Shown here: positions 17,617 through 25,251 of the stretch, in pieces
How the letters are laid out: each line of letters begins with the position of its first letter
Position numbering within the stretch: position 1 is the first letter of the stretch
Source: Microcoleus sp. LEGE 07076
Lineage (GTDB): Bacteria > Cyanobacteriota > Cyanobacteriia > Cyanobacteriales > Microcoleaceae
Direction: 5' to 3'
NCBI RefSeq assembly: GCF_015207455.1
Contig: NZ_JADEWV010000015.1
Location: 1-52,233 of the forward strand
DNA length: 52,233 bases
Notes under the pieces: model-generated
Seen by the model: the letters and a program-made list of their open reading frames with translations, nothing else
What the model was told of the DNA's origin: nothing
The model's database searches: none
Translations under genes and position numbers: made by a program

Positions 17617-18790
17617 AAACATCCTGATAATTCTACTAGGAATGCTTGCTTTTGGTTTTGCGGGTGGTGCCAGTGGTCCTGTGATTATTGAGATTATTGG
17701 TAAGAGCAAAGATCCTCTCACCAATGCCTTCTATAACGGTTTCCCCTACGTTATGTACTTTATAGCTGCTCCTTTGGCTGCCAAACTCATAGAACGTTCA
17801 GGGGGTCGCGCATCCCTGCTGGTCGGCTCATTATTCGTGAATGGGGCACTTGGATGTTTTGCTCTGTTTTATAATTCTTCAAGAGGGCTGTTTATTACCA
17901 ATTTTATCGTCATCACAGGAGCTGCTTTTTTACGGGTAGGTGGCAACACAGTTATCAATCAAAACGCGCAACCAATTAGAGAGCTAGCACAGCCTTTATT
18001 TTCTCTCTCAACTAAAGTGGGAACACTTTTGGGGAGGGGTTCGCTAGAGTTATCCACGCTAGTTCCAGCGCTACAAACAGTACGGTCGTCTTACCCATTT
18101 GCACCTTTTATGATTAGTGGTGCTGCCTTTGTGCTATCTTCTACCGCTGCCCTGCTATTTTTATGGAAACCACAAAAAACAGTATCTATCCCTCAAAATA
18201 GCAAGCCAAAACTAACAACAGATGAATATTTTTCTGTGCTTCCACTCCCTAGCATAATCGCTATTTTCCTGTCTAGGTTTGTCGAAAGTTCCATGGCGTT
18301 TAGCATTGTCATTCTGTTTCATTCAAATTACGAAGGATTTTTGAGATCGCAGTCTATAGGGGTCTGTACTACGGCTATAGTTTTGGCTATAGCTGGACAT
18401 TTCTATAAAGGGCTACTGTCCAGCTTTTTAACAGTAGAAATAGTGATTGTACTCAATTTCTTGGTAATTGCCGGATATGGGGTTTTGATTTCCGCCACTA
18501 CCAATATACTGATATTATCACTTTCATTTTTAGTTTTGGGGGCGATCGCCAACTGTCTTGACGTTTTTGGAAGGCTTTTTTACGGTAACTTTTATGATAG
18601 CCAGCCTGAAATGCAGCCGCGAGCAAGTGCAGTGGCAGAAATATTTACCAATTTCGGATCGATAGGTGGCTATATTATCCCTGGCTTCTTGCTGACTTTT
18701 TTACCAAATTACACTTGGCACGTTTGTCTGGGAGTAAGTGTGGTTGCCCTATCTCTAGGGATTTATCACCGCCTCCAATCGGCTAACTAA
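17609..18790 (+). CDS. Major facilitator superfamily transporter
   Basis: 393 residues with about 12 hydrophobic segments, beginning NILIILLGMLAFGFAGGASG. An AAKLIERSGGRASLL loop after the second segment is the MFS motif-A position, and a second half starts around residue 205. The organisation is like small drug or metabolite exporters. I see no substrate-specific motif. Its start lies inside the end of the TrpB-like gene, so translation is coupled. The most economical reading is that it exports the product of this operon or imports a precursor such as tryptophan or indole. This is inferred from position only. It is unrelated to the Mtr/TnaB tryptophan permeases, which belong to another superfamily. 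Confidence 0.82.
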   Translation: MPRNILIILLGMLAFGFAGGASGPVIIEIIGKSKDPLTNAFYNGFPYVMYFIAAPLAAKLIERSGGRASLLVGSLFVNGALGCFALFYNSSRGLFITNFIVITGAAFLRVGGNTVINQNAQPIRELAQPLFSLSTKVGTLLGRGSLELSTLVPALQTVRSSYPFAPFMISGAAFVLSSTAALLFLWKPQKTVSIPQNSKPKLTTDEYFSVLPLPSIIAIFLSRFVESSMAFSIVILFHSNYEGFLRSQSIGVCTTAIVLAIAGHFYKGLLSSFLTVEIVIVLNFLVIAGYGVLISATTNILILSLSFLVLGAIANCLDVFGRLFYGNFYDSQPEMQPRASAVAEIFTNFGSIGGYIIPGFLLTFLPNYTWHVCLGVSVVALSLGIYHRLQSAN

Positions 18791-18806
18791 ATATCAAGCA
18801 AAATAA

Positions 18807-20309
18807 ATGAAACAGGTATTAGTTATGGACTATTGCAAGAATTATAAAAATCTATTCAACTCAAGGTATAATAATATGAATAAGACAAATAATCAAGATT
18901 TCGATTCTAGGGGAGAGATAAAGATTAATATGCTGAAGCAATCTCAAGTTATTGAAATATTGCAACTGGTTAACACTGACGGTGCATCTCATTGTCACCC
19001 TGACCAAATTTTGCCACAACTACAGACAATTCGTAACCATAATCCTGATCGCATCCGCATTGAAGAAATTGGTCATTCTCGCGCTCGCCATCCTCTCTAC
19101 GCATTGCTGATAGGCGATACAAATAACAACCCTATCATCGCAGCCACTGGCAACTGTCACGCTGAAGAAGCCATCGGCACAACTACAATTCTGAAGTTAG
19201 CAGAAGCGATCGCATCTCAACCCAACTTTCAACCCATCCTAGAAAACTACTCTTTTGCCTTTATCCCACAAGCTAACCCCGACGGTACATTAAAAAACTG
19301 GGAATGGCTAAAACTCGATCGTCCTACCTACCGCGACTACCTGCGACATTACTATCGAGACAATCGTTCTGAAGATGTTGAGCATGGTATTCCTACTCCT
19401 GAAACGGCACAAGAATGCCGTCCCGAACCAGAAGCCATAGCTAAATTTTATCGTCGCTTTCCCAAAATTAGTTATTACGTTACTCTGCACTCAGCTAACG
19501 TATTTCCGGGAGCGATGTTTTTAGTAAGTCAAAAACCACCCTCTGATATTTCTGAAACTTTGCGTGCAGTCACCCATCAACAAGGTTTATCTGTGTACGA
19601 AGACAACGATAATGGCATGGATGGTTTTGAGTTTATCGAACCAGGTTTTTATGGGATTCCCCGCTTTGAGGTGATGCGCGAAAAAATGTTAGCAGGAGGA
19701 GATCCAGAGCGAATTAAAAAATTTAAGCTTAACTCATTCCAATTAGTTGAAAGCGAATGTCAATGTCAGATGTCCTTAGTATCTGAGCTACCTTACTTTC
19801 AAGTAGTGGGACTCGATGATTTAACTCCTTTATCCGATTGTATTCCTGTAGCTTGCGATCGCGAAGTCCCAAAACGCAAGCTCGTTGATTTTGAAGAGGC
19901 AAGTGCCAAGCAGCGAATGAATTTGCTTTCTTGTCTATCAGCCTCTAATTTTTCGTCACCGCTGATGGAGTTTTACCAAGAGAAAACTAAATGGTTGTTA
20001 GGAAATATTGCAGGCGATCGCCAAGATTGCCAAAAAGTCAGGGGATGTCCGGCTTTAATCAAAGACTTGCTAGAAGTCCGTATTCGACCTCTAATGCTAG
20101 AAGCTGAAATAGCTGCTATGATGATCCGGCTTTACGAGGAGTCTGGAGAAAAATCAGAGCGCGTCAAGTCAGCTATTTCGTACTATGAGGAAACATTTAA
20201 TAACGCTTGCGATCGCATAGACGGAATCGCAACAATCAAAACCGTTTATCTAGCCGATCAAGTCAAAATCCAAGCCGGAATTATTTTATCTGGACTATTA
20301 GCAAGCTAA
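18807..20309 (+). CDS. M14-family zinc carboxypeptidase-like protein
   Basis: 500 residues from the first ATG. ATG 18930 (MLKQSQVIEIL), preceded by GGGAGAG, is an equally good start and removes 41 low-complexity, Asn/Lys-rich residues. Zinc ligands His118 and Glu121 (GNCHAEEA, HxxE) and His228 (YYVTLHSA) are visible, with IPQANPDGT between them as in metallocarboxypeptidases. A Glu in PRFEVMRE is the likely general base. There is no signal peptide, so it acts in the cytoplasm. The C-terminal 160 residues are helical and unassigned. In an operon of tryptophan-type enzymes and an exporter it may trim or hydrolyse a peptide or N-acyl amino acid. That role is inference. The next gene follows after ten bases. 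Confidence 0.8.
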   Translation: MKQVLVMDYCKNYKNLFNSRYNNMNKTNNQDFDSRGEIKINMLKQSQVIEILQLVNTDGASHCHPDQILPQLQTIRNHNPDRIRIEEIGHSRARHPLYALLIGDTNNNPIIAATGNCHAEEAIGTTTILKLAEAIASQPNFQPILENYSFAFIPQANPDGTLKNWEWLKLDRPTYRDYLRHYYRDNRSEDVEHGIPTPETAQECRPEPEAIAKFYRRFPKISYYVTLHSANVFPGAMFLVSQKPPSDISETLRAVTHQQGLSVYEDNDNGMDGFEFIEPGFYGIPRFEVMREKMLAGGDPERIKKFKLNSFQLVESECQCQMSLVSELPYFQVVGLDDLTPLSDCIPVACDREVPKRKLVDFEEASAKQRMNLLSCLSASNFSSPLMEFYQEKTKWLLGNIAGDRQDCQKVRGCPALIKDLLEVRIRPLMLEAEIAAMMIRLYEESGEKSERVKSAISYYEETFNNACDRIDGIATIKTVYLADQVKIQAGIILSGLLAS

Positions 20310-20319
20310 AGGTAGTGCA

Positions 20320-21006
20320 ATGACTAGAATTTTACTGATTGATAATTATGACAGCTTTACATATAACGTTTCTCAGTGTCTCAGCGCTCTTAAACTCGGA
20401 ACCGAACACCCTGTTATTGACGTTATTCGTAACGATCAAATTACCGTAGAAGAGGTGAGAGATAGAGTTAAAGAGGGCTACTATAAAGCAATAGTGATTT
20501 CACCTGGGCCAGGTCGCCCTTCAGACGCAGGTATAACAATGGATTTAATTAGGGATCTGGGGCCAAGTTATGAACGTGAAGAAGAATTTTGGCCAGGGGT
20601 TCCGATTTTGGGCGTTTGCCTTGGACATCAAGCAATTGGTGAAGTGTTTGGTGGTCGTGTTATTTTAGCACCTGAGCCGATTCACGGTAGAACTTCACCA
20701 ATTTATCACAAACGGAAAGGTGTTTTTGCTGGCTTACCCAGCCCTTTTGACGCGACACGCTACCACTCTCTAGTTGTTGAATTAGAAACTTTACCTGAAG
20801 TCTTAGAGCGTACAGCATGGACTGCGGGAGATGATTTAATTATGGGTTTTCAGCATCGGGAATACCAATGGATTCAAGGAGTGCAGTTTCATCCTGAAAG
20901 CATACTGACAAACGATAAAGTTCGTGAAGGCTTATTACAAAACTTTCTTAACTTTATTTCAAATTCTACAGATGATGAATCTGCTGTGGGTGCATGGGAA
21001 CAATAA
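20320..21006 (+). CDS. TrpG/PabA-like glutamine amidotransferase
   Basis: 228 residues of class I glutaminase. It has LLIDNYDSFTYN at the N-terminus, SPGPGRP, the nucleophile Cys100 in GVCLGHQAIG, and the His191-Glu193 pair in VQFHPES. It should release ammonia from glutamine for a synthase partner. The ordinary partner, TrpE or PabB, is not encoded in the window. It must work with a housekeeping partner or with an unrecognised enzyme. An insert, YEREEEFWPG at 84-93, is longer than in standard TrpG. It is the last gene of the operon. A ribosome-binding AAGGTAG lies just upstream. The amidotransferase call is firm; assignment to anthranilate synthesis is not. Confidence 0.88.
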   Translation: MTRILLIDNYDSFTYNVSQCLSALKLGTEHPVIDVIRNDQITVEEVRDRVKEGYYKAIVISPGPGRPSDAGITMDLIRDLGPSYEREEEFWPGVPILGVCLGHQAIGEVFGGRVILAPEPIHGRTSPIYHKRKGVFAGLPSPFDATRYHSLVVELETLPEVLERTAWTAGDDLIMGFQHREYQWIQGVQFHPESILTNDKVREGLLQNFLNFISNSTDDESAVGAWEQ

Positions 21007-21036
21007 CATTTTGATTAAAAATGATCGCCCTTTCTA

Positions 21037-21405
21037 TCAAATTCTGAAAACTTGCACTTTTTCCTCTATATCCAATCCGCCCTCGCCTAAAGTATCAGCA
21101 GAAAAATCACGATCGATAAACTCATCTAACAGCTCAAAAAACTTATCGAGTGCTTTGCTTTCATCCTCAGAATAAAACAGAATGACGTTAGCCCAAGATT
21201 GGCTAGTCTGCACATTAAATCTTTTTCGTATCCACTCAGGAAACTGCATAAAATCGCTATCTTGTTTTGTTGGCTGTTCTCCTAACTCATATTTAGCAAC
21301 GCTGTAACCCGATAAAAAAGCCTGAAGGCAAATAATTGAGTGTCGTCCCAAGTACATTGAAGGAGCTTTCTTAATTTTCTCAATCACCGTATATAAATCG
21401 TGCAT
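21037..21405 (-). CDS. Small conserved protein, candidate immunity partner of the papain-fold toxin
   Basis: 122 residues, no signal or membrane segment, starting MHDLYTVIEKIKKAPSMYLG with SIICLQAFLSGY. I recall short proteins of this type (MYLGRxSI...FLxGY) annotated only as hypothetical, often beside toxin-like genes. It lies 42 bases downstream of the papain-fold toxin gene on the same strand, the usual place for an immunity gene. The immunity role is inferred from position alone. Its stop is 30 bases from the end of the convergent trpG-like gene. Confidence 0.6.
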   Translation of the reverse strand: MHDLYTVIEKIKKAPSMYLGRHSIICLQAFLSGYSVAKYELGEQPTKQDSDFMQFPEWIRKRFNVQTSQSWANVILFYSEDESKALDKFFELLDEFIDRDFSADTLGEGGLDIEEKVQVFRI

Positions 21406-21447
21406 TCTTTTACCTCAATATTTTTCAATAATTGTAATTTTTGCCAC

Positions 21448-21831
21448 TCAAAATTCCTCTTCTATAATCTTAAAACTTCCCATACCCAGTTCCAGAGTAG
21501 GAGATGTTAAATTTTGGAGCCATTCCTGCCGAGTCACGCCACTAAAATCTATATTATCAAAAACAATTTCCTGTTCGTCGATTGTAATTGATATCCCTTG
21601 ATGGTAGCCATTAGTAGCAATTTGCTGCTGTCGTCGTAAATCATAAATCACTGACCAAGGTAGGTCTTGCTTTTCTAAATCCAGTTTAATCTGCTTACCA
21701 TTTACATTTTTGACTGTCAAGAACTCTTTGATAGCTTGACTGCATTCAACACATTGAAAAACTCCATACAGGCTGGCAATTTTAGCGATCTCTTCTCGAA
21801 TCTCATCTAAACTACTCGGATCTAAACTCAA
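21448..21831 (-). CDS. Papain-fold toxin domain protein
   Basis: About 127 residues. A conserved Cys in VFQCVECSQAIKEFL, a His in TNGYHQGISI and an Asp in IVFDNIDFSG make a Cys-His-Asp/Asn series typical of the short papain-fold toxin 2 family. The family ending with RQEWLQNL is present. These domains usually form the C-terminus of large polymorphic toxins. Here the domain stands alone with no secretion part, as is common in cyanobacteria. An AGGAGG at 21845-21850 (minus strand) favours the TTG at 21831 as start; the frame is open back to a TTG at 21864. Target unknown (protease, deamidase or transglutaminase-like). Confidence 0.72.
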   Translation of the reverse strand: MSLDPSSLDEIREEIAKIASLYGVFQCVECSQAIKEFLTVKNVNGKQIKLDLEKQDLPWSVIYDLRRQQQIATNGYHQGISITIDEQEIVFDNIDFSGVTRQEWLQNLTSPTLELGMGSFKIIEEEF

Positions 21832-21883
21832 AGTGGAAAATTTACCTCCTATCTTTGTGTACAAGTATATCTCAAAATCTGTC

Positions 21884-22033
21884 TGGATGAATTGCTGAGT
21901 GTTGGGTCAATCCCTTCAGTGGTGCGATCGCCCCTCACAGCAAATACCAAATAGTGGGATGATTGTACAGATTGCGAGCGCCCCATAACGCATCAAGAGC
22001 GATCGCCCTTTCTTGTTTCTGATGACCGATCGC
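21884..22033. repeat. HIP1-rich dispersed repeat, copy A
   Basis: Begins GATGAATTGCTGAGTG and includes CCCTTCAGTGGTGCGATCGCCC, AAATACCAAA, GAGCGATCGCCC and CTTTCTTGTTTCTGATGA. Related copies start at 24334 and 25754. In the 25754 copy the first 24 bases are the 3' end of an open frame, so the family may derive from that gene's tail and downstream DNA. Confidence 0.65.
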
Positions 22034-22081
22034 CTATTTTCAATTATCTAAAAACATCAATCTATTAGTCAATCAGAATTA

Positions 22082-22537
22082 TTACGCAGAGCGAGTTGGT
22101 ACTGTGAAATTTGTAAACAGTCGCACATCAAACTTACTATCTCTCAACGAATTCACTAAGCGTTCATCGAGTGTTAGCAACGGTGCCATAACTTGCTCTG
22201 AAAGTGCCACATAACAGCCATCATAAGCTGTAATTCCATAGTCCAAACCAATTTGGACAGCTTCACTCATTAGATACTTCGTTGAAGTAACTTGAAATCC
22301 TAAAGCTTTCAAGTCACTTAAATCTGCCTGAACTTGTTCAGCAGTGTAAAGGTTAGCTCGAACATATTTCCAAAGAACATTAGCACACTCAATATAAAAT
22401 AGATCGGGTACGAAAAACTCAACATCCAGATCGTCGAGACAATCGAATAGTTGATTAACTTTTGGAGTCAGTGGATCGGAAATAAACTGCTTAATACAAA
22501 TATTTGTATCGATGACACATCGTAACGGAACAGTCAT
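22082..22537 (-). CDS. PIN-domain toxin (VapC-like RNase)
   Basis: 151 residues of PIN fold. The acidic metal site is visible as Asp10 in CVIDTNICIKQF, Glu in FYIECANVLW, Asp in ITAYDGCYVALSE and the final Asp in LLTLDERLV. This is a Mg-dependent endoribonuclease toxin that usually cuts tRNA or rRNA. It overlaps the upstream RHH-like antitoxin gene by four bases (ATGA), so the two are cotranslated as a type II toxin-antitoxin pair. All acidic residues are present, so it could be active. Confidence 0.9.
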   Translation of the reverse strand: MTVPLRCVIDTNICIKQFISDPLTPKVNQLFDCLDDLDVEFFVPDLFYIECANVLWKYVRANLYTAEQVQADLSDLKALGFQVTSTKYLMSEAVQIGLDYGITAYDGCYVALSEQVMAPLLTLDERLVNSLRDSKFDVRLFTNFTVPTRSA

Positions 22538-22803
22538 CTGTTGCGATCCTCTCCAATCAAAATCGTACTATCCATTAAACCAAAATCCCTTGGATTAACT
22601 CTAGGACGACTGCGAATCCTCTGTAGGATTGCTGACATTGGTTTGCTCTCTTGCGCCCGATCGATCGTTACCTTGTCAGACTCAAATGATTGCTTCAATA
22701 GACGAATGACTGCTTCATTGAGAGTCAAATTTTTTTCTGAGGCAAGATATTGAATGCGACTGTACAATTCATCAGGCAGGTTTTCAATCTGAAGTGTAGC
22801 CAT
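22534..22803 (-). CDS. VapB-like ribbon-helix-helix antitoxin
   Basis: 89 residues. MATLQIENLPDELYSRIQYLA followed by LTLNEAVIRLLKQ is a typical ribbon-helix-helix DNA-binding start (strand, then two helices). The C-terminal tail (KPMSAILQRIRSRPRVNP) should wrap the PIN toxin. The pair probably represses its own promoter. It is the first gene of the two-gene unit. Confidence 0.85.
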   Translation of the reverse strand: MATLQIENLPDELYSRIQYLASEKNLTLNEAVIRLLKQSFESDKVTIDRAQESKPMSAILQRIRSRPRVNPRDFGLMDSTILIGEDRNR

Positions 22804-22846
22804 TGCAGTCTTATAATTATTTGATTTATTATATCACCAGTTTAAG

Positions 22847-23059
22847 TTAACTTTCCACCCTACGGTAATCGCCGATGCGGATGCGATAGCGACCCGCGTA
22901 ACCTCTCATGGCTTTAATGTCAGAAATCTCCTCCAAGGTGTTGATTGCTTCTAGTGTTGTAAAAGCCAGATCGTAGATGCGTTGGTAAGATGTCGAGCTC
23001 TTCAGTTGTTTCAAGTCTTTTAGAAAAGCCTGACGGTATTGAACTTCCCAGATAACTAT
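22847..23059 (-). pseudogene. RelE/ParE-type toxin, 3'-truncated duplicate
   Basis: Identical, apart from a few bases, to the toxin at 24608 until GDYR, where homology stops at 22861. The reading then ends with RVES and TAA at 22847. About 25 C-terminal residues (IGIEVNEDVIEVMRVLHRREFYRYF in the full copy) are lost. That part normally carries the last strand and catalytic side chains, so the product should be inactive. Its antitoxin gene upstream is intact. Confidence 0.8.
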
Positions 23060-23348
23060 TCCTCAAGATAAGCTAAGGCTTGCGAGCGATTTAGCAAGGG
23101 AGTATTAACAGCTTCATCCATTGCTTTGTTCATGCAATAATCTTCTACCGCACCCGCAAGTTGAGCGACAGAAACTTCTTCATTAGGTAGTAGTAGTTGT
23201 CGCCATAGCTCAATAGGAATCACCACAGCGCTTACATCTCCGTCTTTGTTCGTAAGATATTCAATATTTAACGTTGTTTCCATGTCATACTCCCGAAACT
23301 TCCTGCAATTCTAGCTTACCTGAGAGTGCTGTGGCAATATCTGGTTTA
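22861..23348. repeat. 488-bp direct repeat, left copy (toxin-antitoxin duplication)
   Basis: Nearly identical to 24688-25175, at a constant offset of 1827 bases. It holds the antitoxin gene, most of the toxin gene and about 65 bases upstream of the antitoxin. The repeats bracket xisH-xisI. Confidence 0.93.
23056..23283 (-). CDS. RelB/Phd-like antitoxin (copy 1)
   Basis: 75 residues: METTLNIEYLTNKDGDVSAVVIPIELWRQLL, then an acidic helix ending NRSQALAYLEE. The pattern (short strand, VVIPIEyW, then helices) is that of small antitoxins paired with RelE/ParE toxins in cyanobacteria. It differs from copy 2 at two residues (Gln/Arg near residue 41 and Gln/Glu near 68). It may remain as an orphan antitoxin because its own toxin is truncated, and it could still neutralise the copy-2 toxin. 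Confidence 0.8.
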   Translation of the reverse strand: METTLNIEYLTNKDGDVSAVVIPIELWRQLLLPNEEVSVAQLAGAVEDYCMNKAMDEAVNTPLLNRSQALAYLEE

Positions 23349-23440
23349 GGATAAAATATCAAGTAAACATTGGTAGCGATCGCCCCATAACGCATCAAGA
23401 GCGATCGCTCTTTATGCAACCAAAAGCATCAACGTTAGTT

Positions 23441-23776
23441 TTAACTCACTGCAAATTCTGTGAACTGACGCATATAAGGTGGATGAAACCCAACCACAAT
23501 ATCAGACTTCGGCACACCTATATCAACCAGCTCTTGCCCTAAATCGATTTCTGTTCCATTCTGCTGAATCCAGATTTTGCCATCCTTAATATCGAGATGT
23601 ATAGGACAACCGTAAACTCGCTGTTTGTTATCCCAACCCACTCGAACAACTTGATAATGATTGTGTTCTGTGTCAAAAACAACTTGCACATCCACTTCTC
23701 CATAAGAAGGCTTGTATGCAGCATATTTCGTGAGAACTTGTTTGATACAATCCCGATATTTTTCTACTTTTTCCAT
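23441..23776 (-). CDS. xisI: XisI-like fdxN-element excision controlling factor
   Basis: 111 residues. MEKVEKYRDCIKQVLTKYA, VQVVFDTEHNHYQVVRVGWD, HLDIKDGKIWIQQNGTE and IVVGFHPPYMRQFTEFAV are the signature blocks of XisI. In Anabaena XisI is needed, with XisH and the recombinase XisF, to excise the fdxN element during heterocyst formation. Homologues are widespread in cyanobacteria that lack this element, so the role here is not known. The gene overlaps the end of xisH by 13 bases. No xisF is nearby. Confidence 0.93.
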   Translation of the reverse strand: MEKVEKYRDCIKQVLTKYAAYKPSYGEVDVQVVFDTEHNHYQVVRVGWDNKQRVYGCPIHLDIKDGKIWIQQNGTEIDLGQELVDIGVPKSDIVVGFHPPYMRQFTEFAVS

Positions 23777-24180
23777 AAAGCTATCACCTCTTCTTCTACG
23801 TCATATACTAATAATTTGAACTGGTAATCTTCCACAACTGCGATTGTAAATTCACGCTTGAAAAAATCGTTATACGCTGTCAAAGGAATTGCCAAAAATA
23901 GCTGACGTTGGGGGTCTTTAAACTTGAGTGCTGTACGGTAGTTAATAAATTGTCCAACCGCTAAATGAAAATCTGTTATCGCTGAAGTATTCAAAAAGCT
24001 CTTGATTTCTACAGCAATTTTCTCGCCCTGCCGTTCGGCTGCCAGCAGACGTTCCGCCCCCAGATCGATTAACATATCAACTCCACCCACACTGATGGAA
24101 AGTGGGTCATCTGTAATGTGCCAACCCTCCTTTTGCAACGCAATCTTCACAACATCATGAAATTTATCCTTTGCTGACAT
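23764..24180 (-). CDS. xisH: XisH-like fdxN-element excision controlling factor
   Basis: 138 residues from ATG 24180 (MSAKDKFHDVVKIALQKEGW). An open extension upstream to 24240 is not conserved in the family. The fold looks like an endonuclease: DMLIDLGAERLLAAERQGEKIAVEIKSF holds an Asp and an E-x-K as in PD-(D/E)XK enzymes. LAVGQFINYRTAL and LAIPLTAYNDFF are further XisH hallmarks. With XisI it forms a translationally coupled pair. Nuclease activity is inferred from the motif. Confidence 0.93.
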   Translation of the reverse strand: MSAKDKFHDVVKIALQKEGWHITDDPLSISVGGVDMLIDLGAERLLAAERQGEKIAVEIKSFLNTSAITDFHLAVGQFINYRTALKFKDPQRQLFLAIPLTAYNDFFKREFTIAVVEDYQFKLLVYDVEEEVIALWKK

Positions 24181-24333
24181 AAAGCCCTGATGACAAACAA
24201 CTACAATTATACTGGCGTTAATTGAGATGTGTGAGCGCAATAGTCATTACAAACACACAAGGAATGTCCGCATCCCTATCTATCGAAAGCTTACCACCAT
24301 TTCGCAAACCCCCAAAATTTGGCGGAGATCCTC

Positions 24334-24595
24334 ATGAATTGCTGAGCATGGGGTAAATCCCTTCAGTGGTGCGATCGCCCTTCACACCAAATACCAAACA
24401 CTGTGATAATTTTACGAGTTGCGTGAAGCGTAGCTATCCCGCAGGGCGATCGCCCTTTCTTGTTTCTGATGAGCGATCGCCTAAAATGAAAGATCGATCG
24501 CCCATTACACAAAATACCAAACAGTGCGATACTTGTACCAAGAGCGATCGCCCATAACACATAAAGAGCGATCGCATTTCTCTTTTACAAATCAA
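24334..24595. repeat. HIP1-rich dispersed repeat, copy B with short tail copies
   Basis: Starts TGAATTGCTGAGCATGGGG and contains seven GCGATCGC or GATCGATCG-type sites in 260 bases. The sub-phrases CAAATACCAAACA and GAGCGATCGCCC recur. It fills the gap between xisH and the second toxin gene. I find no gene in it. Confidence 0.65.
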
Positions 24596-24607
24596 GATTC
24601 CAACTGC

Positions 24608-24886
24608 TTAGGGAAAATAACGATAAAATTCCCGACGATGTAGAACACGCATCACTTCTATAACATCTTCATTAACCTCTATTCCAATACGGTAATCGCC
24701 GATGCGGATGCGATAGCGACCCGCGTAACCTCTCATGGCTTTAATGTCAGAAATCTCCTCCAAGGTGTTGATTGCTTCTAGTGTTGTAAAAGCCAGATCG
24801 TAGATGCGCTGGTAAGATGTCGAGTTCTTCAGTTGTTTCAAGTCTTTTAGAAAAGCCTGACGGTATTGAACTTCCCAGATAACTAT
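24608..24886 (-). CDS. RelE/ParE-type toxin (full-length copy)
   Basis: Reading from an ATA codon at 24886 gives IVIWEVQYRQAFLKDLKQL and so on to HRREFYRYFP, about 92 residues. This is a normal RelE/ParE length, with AGRYRIRIGDYRIGIEV (the central strands) and the basic VLHRREFY C-terminus. The usual start codons are absent at the expected position; the first is TTG at 24841, which would cut off the first strand. RelE toxins cleave mRNA on the ribosome and ParE toxins poison gyrase; this one is more RelE-like. It overlaps the antitoxin stop by a few bases. Confidence 0.75.
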   Translation of the reverse strand: MVIWEVQYRQAFLKDLKQLKNSTSYQRIYDLAFTTLEAINTLEEISDIKAMRGYAGRYRIRIGDYRIGIEVNEDVIEVMRVLHRREFYRYFP

Positions 24887-25175
24887 TCCTCAAGATAAGC
24901 TAAGGCTTCCGAGCGATTTAGCAAGGGAGTATTAACAGCTTCATCCATTGCTTTGTTCATGCAATAATCTTCTACCGCACCCGCAAGTCGAGCGACAGAA
25001 ACTTCTTCATTAGGTAGTAGTAGTTGTCGCCATAGCTCAATAGGAATCACCACAGCGCTTACATCTCCGTCTTTGTTCGTAAGATATTCAATATTTAACG
25101 TTGTTTCCATGTCATACTCCCGAAACTTCCTGCAATTCTAGCTTACCTGAGAGTGCTGTGGCAATATCTGGTTTA
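24688..25175. repeat. 488-bp direct repeat, right copy (toxin-antitoxin duplication)
   Basis: Right partner of 22861-23348, sharing all but a few bases. Recombination between them would delete xisH-xisI and one toxin-antitoxin copy. Confidence 0.93.
24883..25110 (-). CDS. RelB/Phd-like antitoxin (copy 2)
   Basis: 75 residues, identical to copy 1 except Arg for Gln near residue 41 and Glu for Gln near residue 68. It is followed directly by its toxin gene. The ATG at 25110 and the 65 bases upstream belong to the duplicated segment, so both copies share one promoter sequence. Confidence 0.82.
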   Translation of the reverse strand: METTLNIEYLTNKDGDVSAVVIPIELWRQLLLPNEEVSVARLAGAVEDYCMNKAMDEAVNTPLLNRSEALAYLEE

Positions 25176-25251
25176 TGAAACAGCTCTCGCCCAGACACAA
25201 AGCGAATGGGAGAAAGTTTGAGAGTTTAATTTAGTCAACGGGAGAACAGCA

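Noticed and set aside
14100-21006. Reading the operon as an indolmycin-type resistance cassette
   Set aside because: The TrpRS keeps His at the position (196) where resistance is linked to Asn, and none of the known indolmycin biosynthesis enzymes is present. It remains a weak alternative only.
14100-21006. Reading the operon as a scytonemin or ordinary trp cluster
   Set aside because: scyA-F, trpE, trpC, trpD and tyrA-type genes are all missing.
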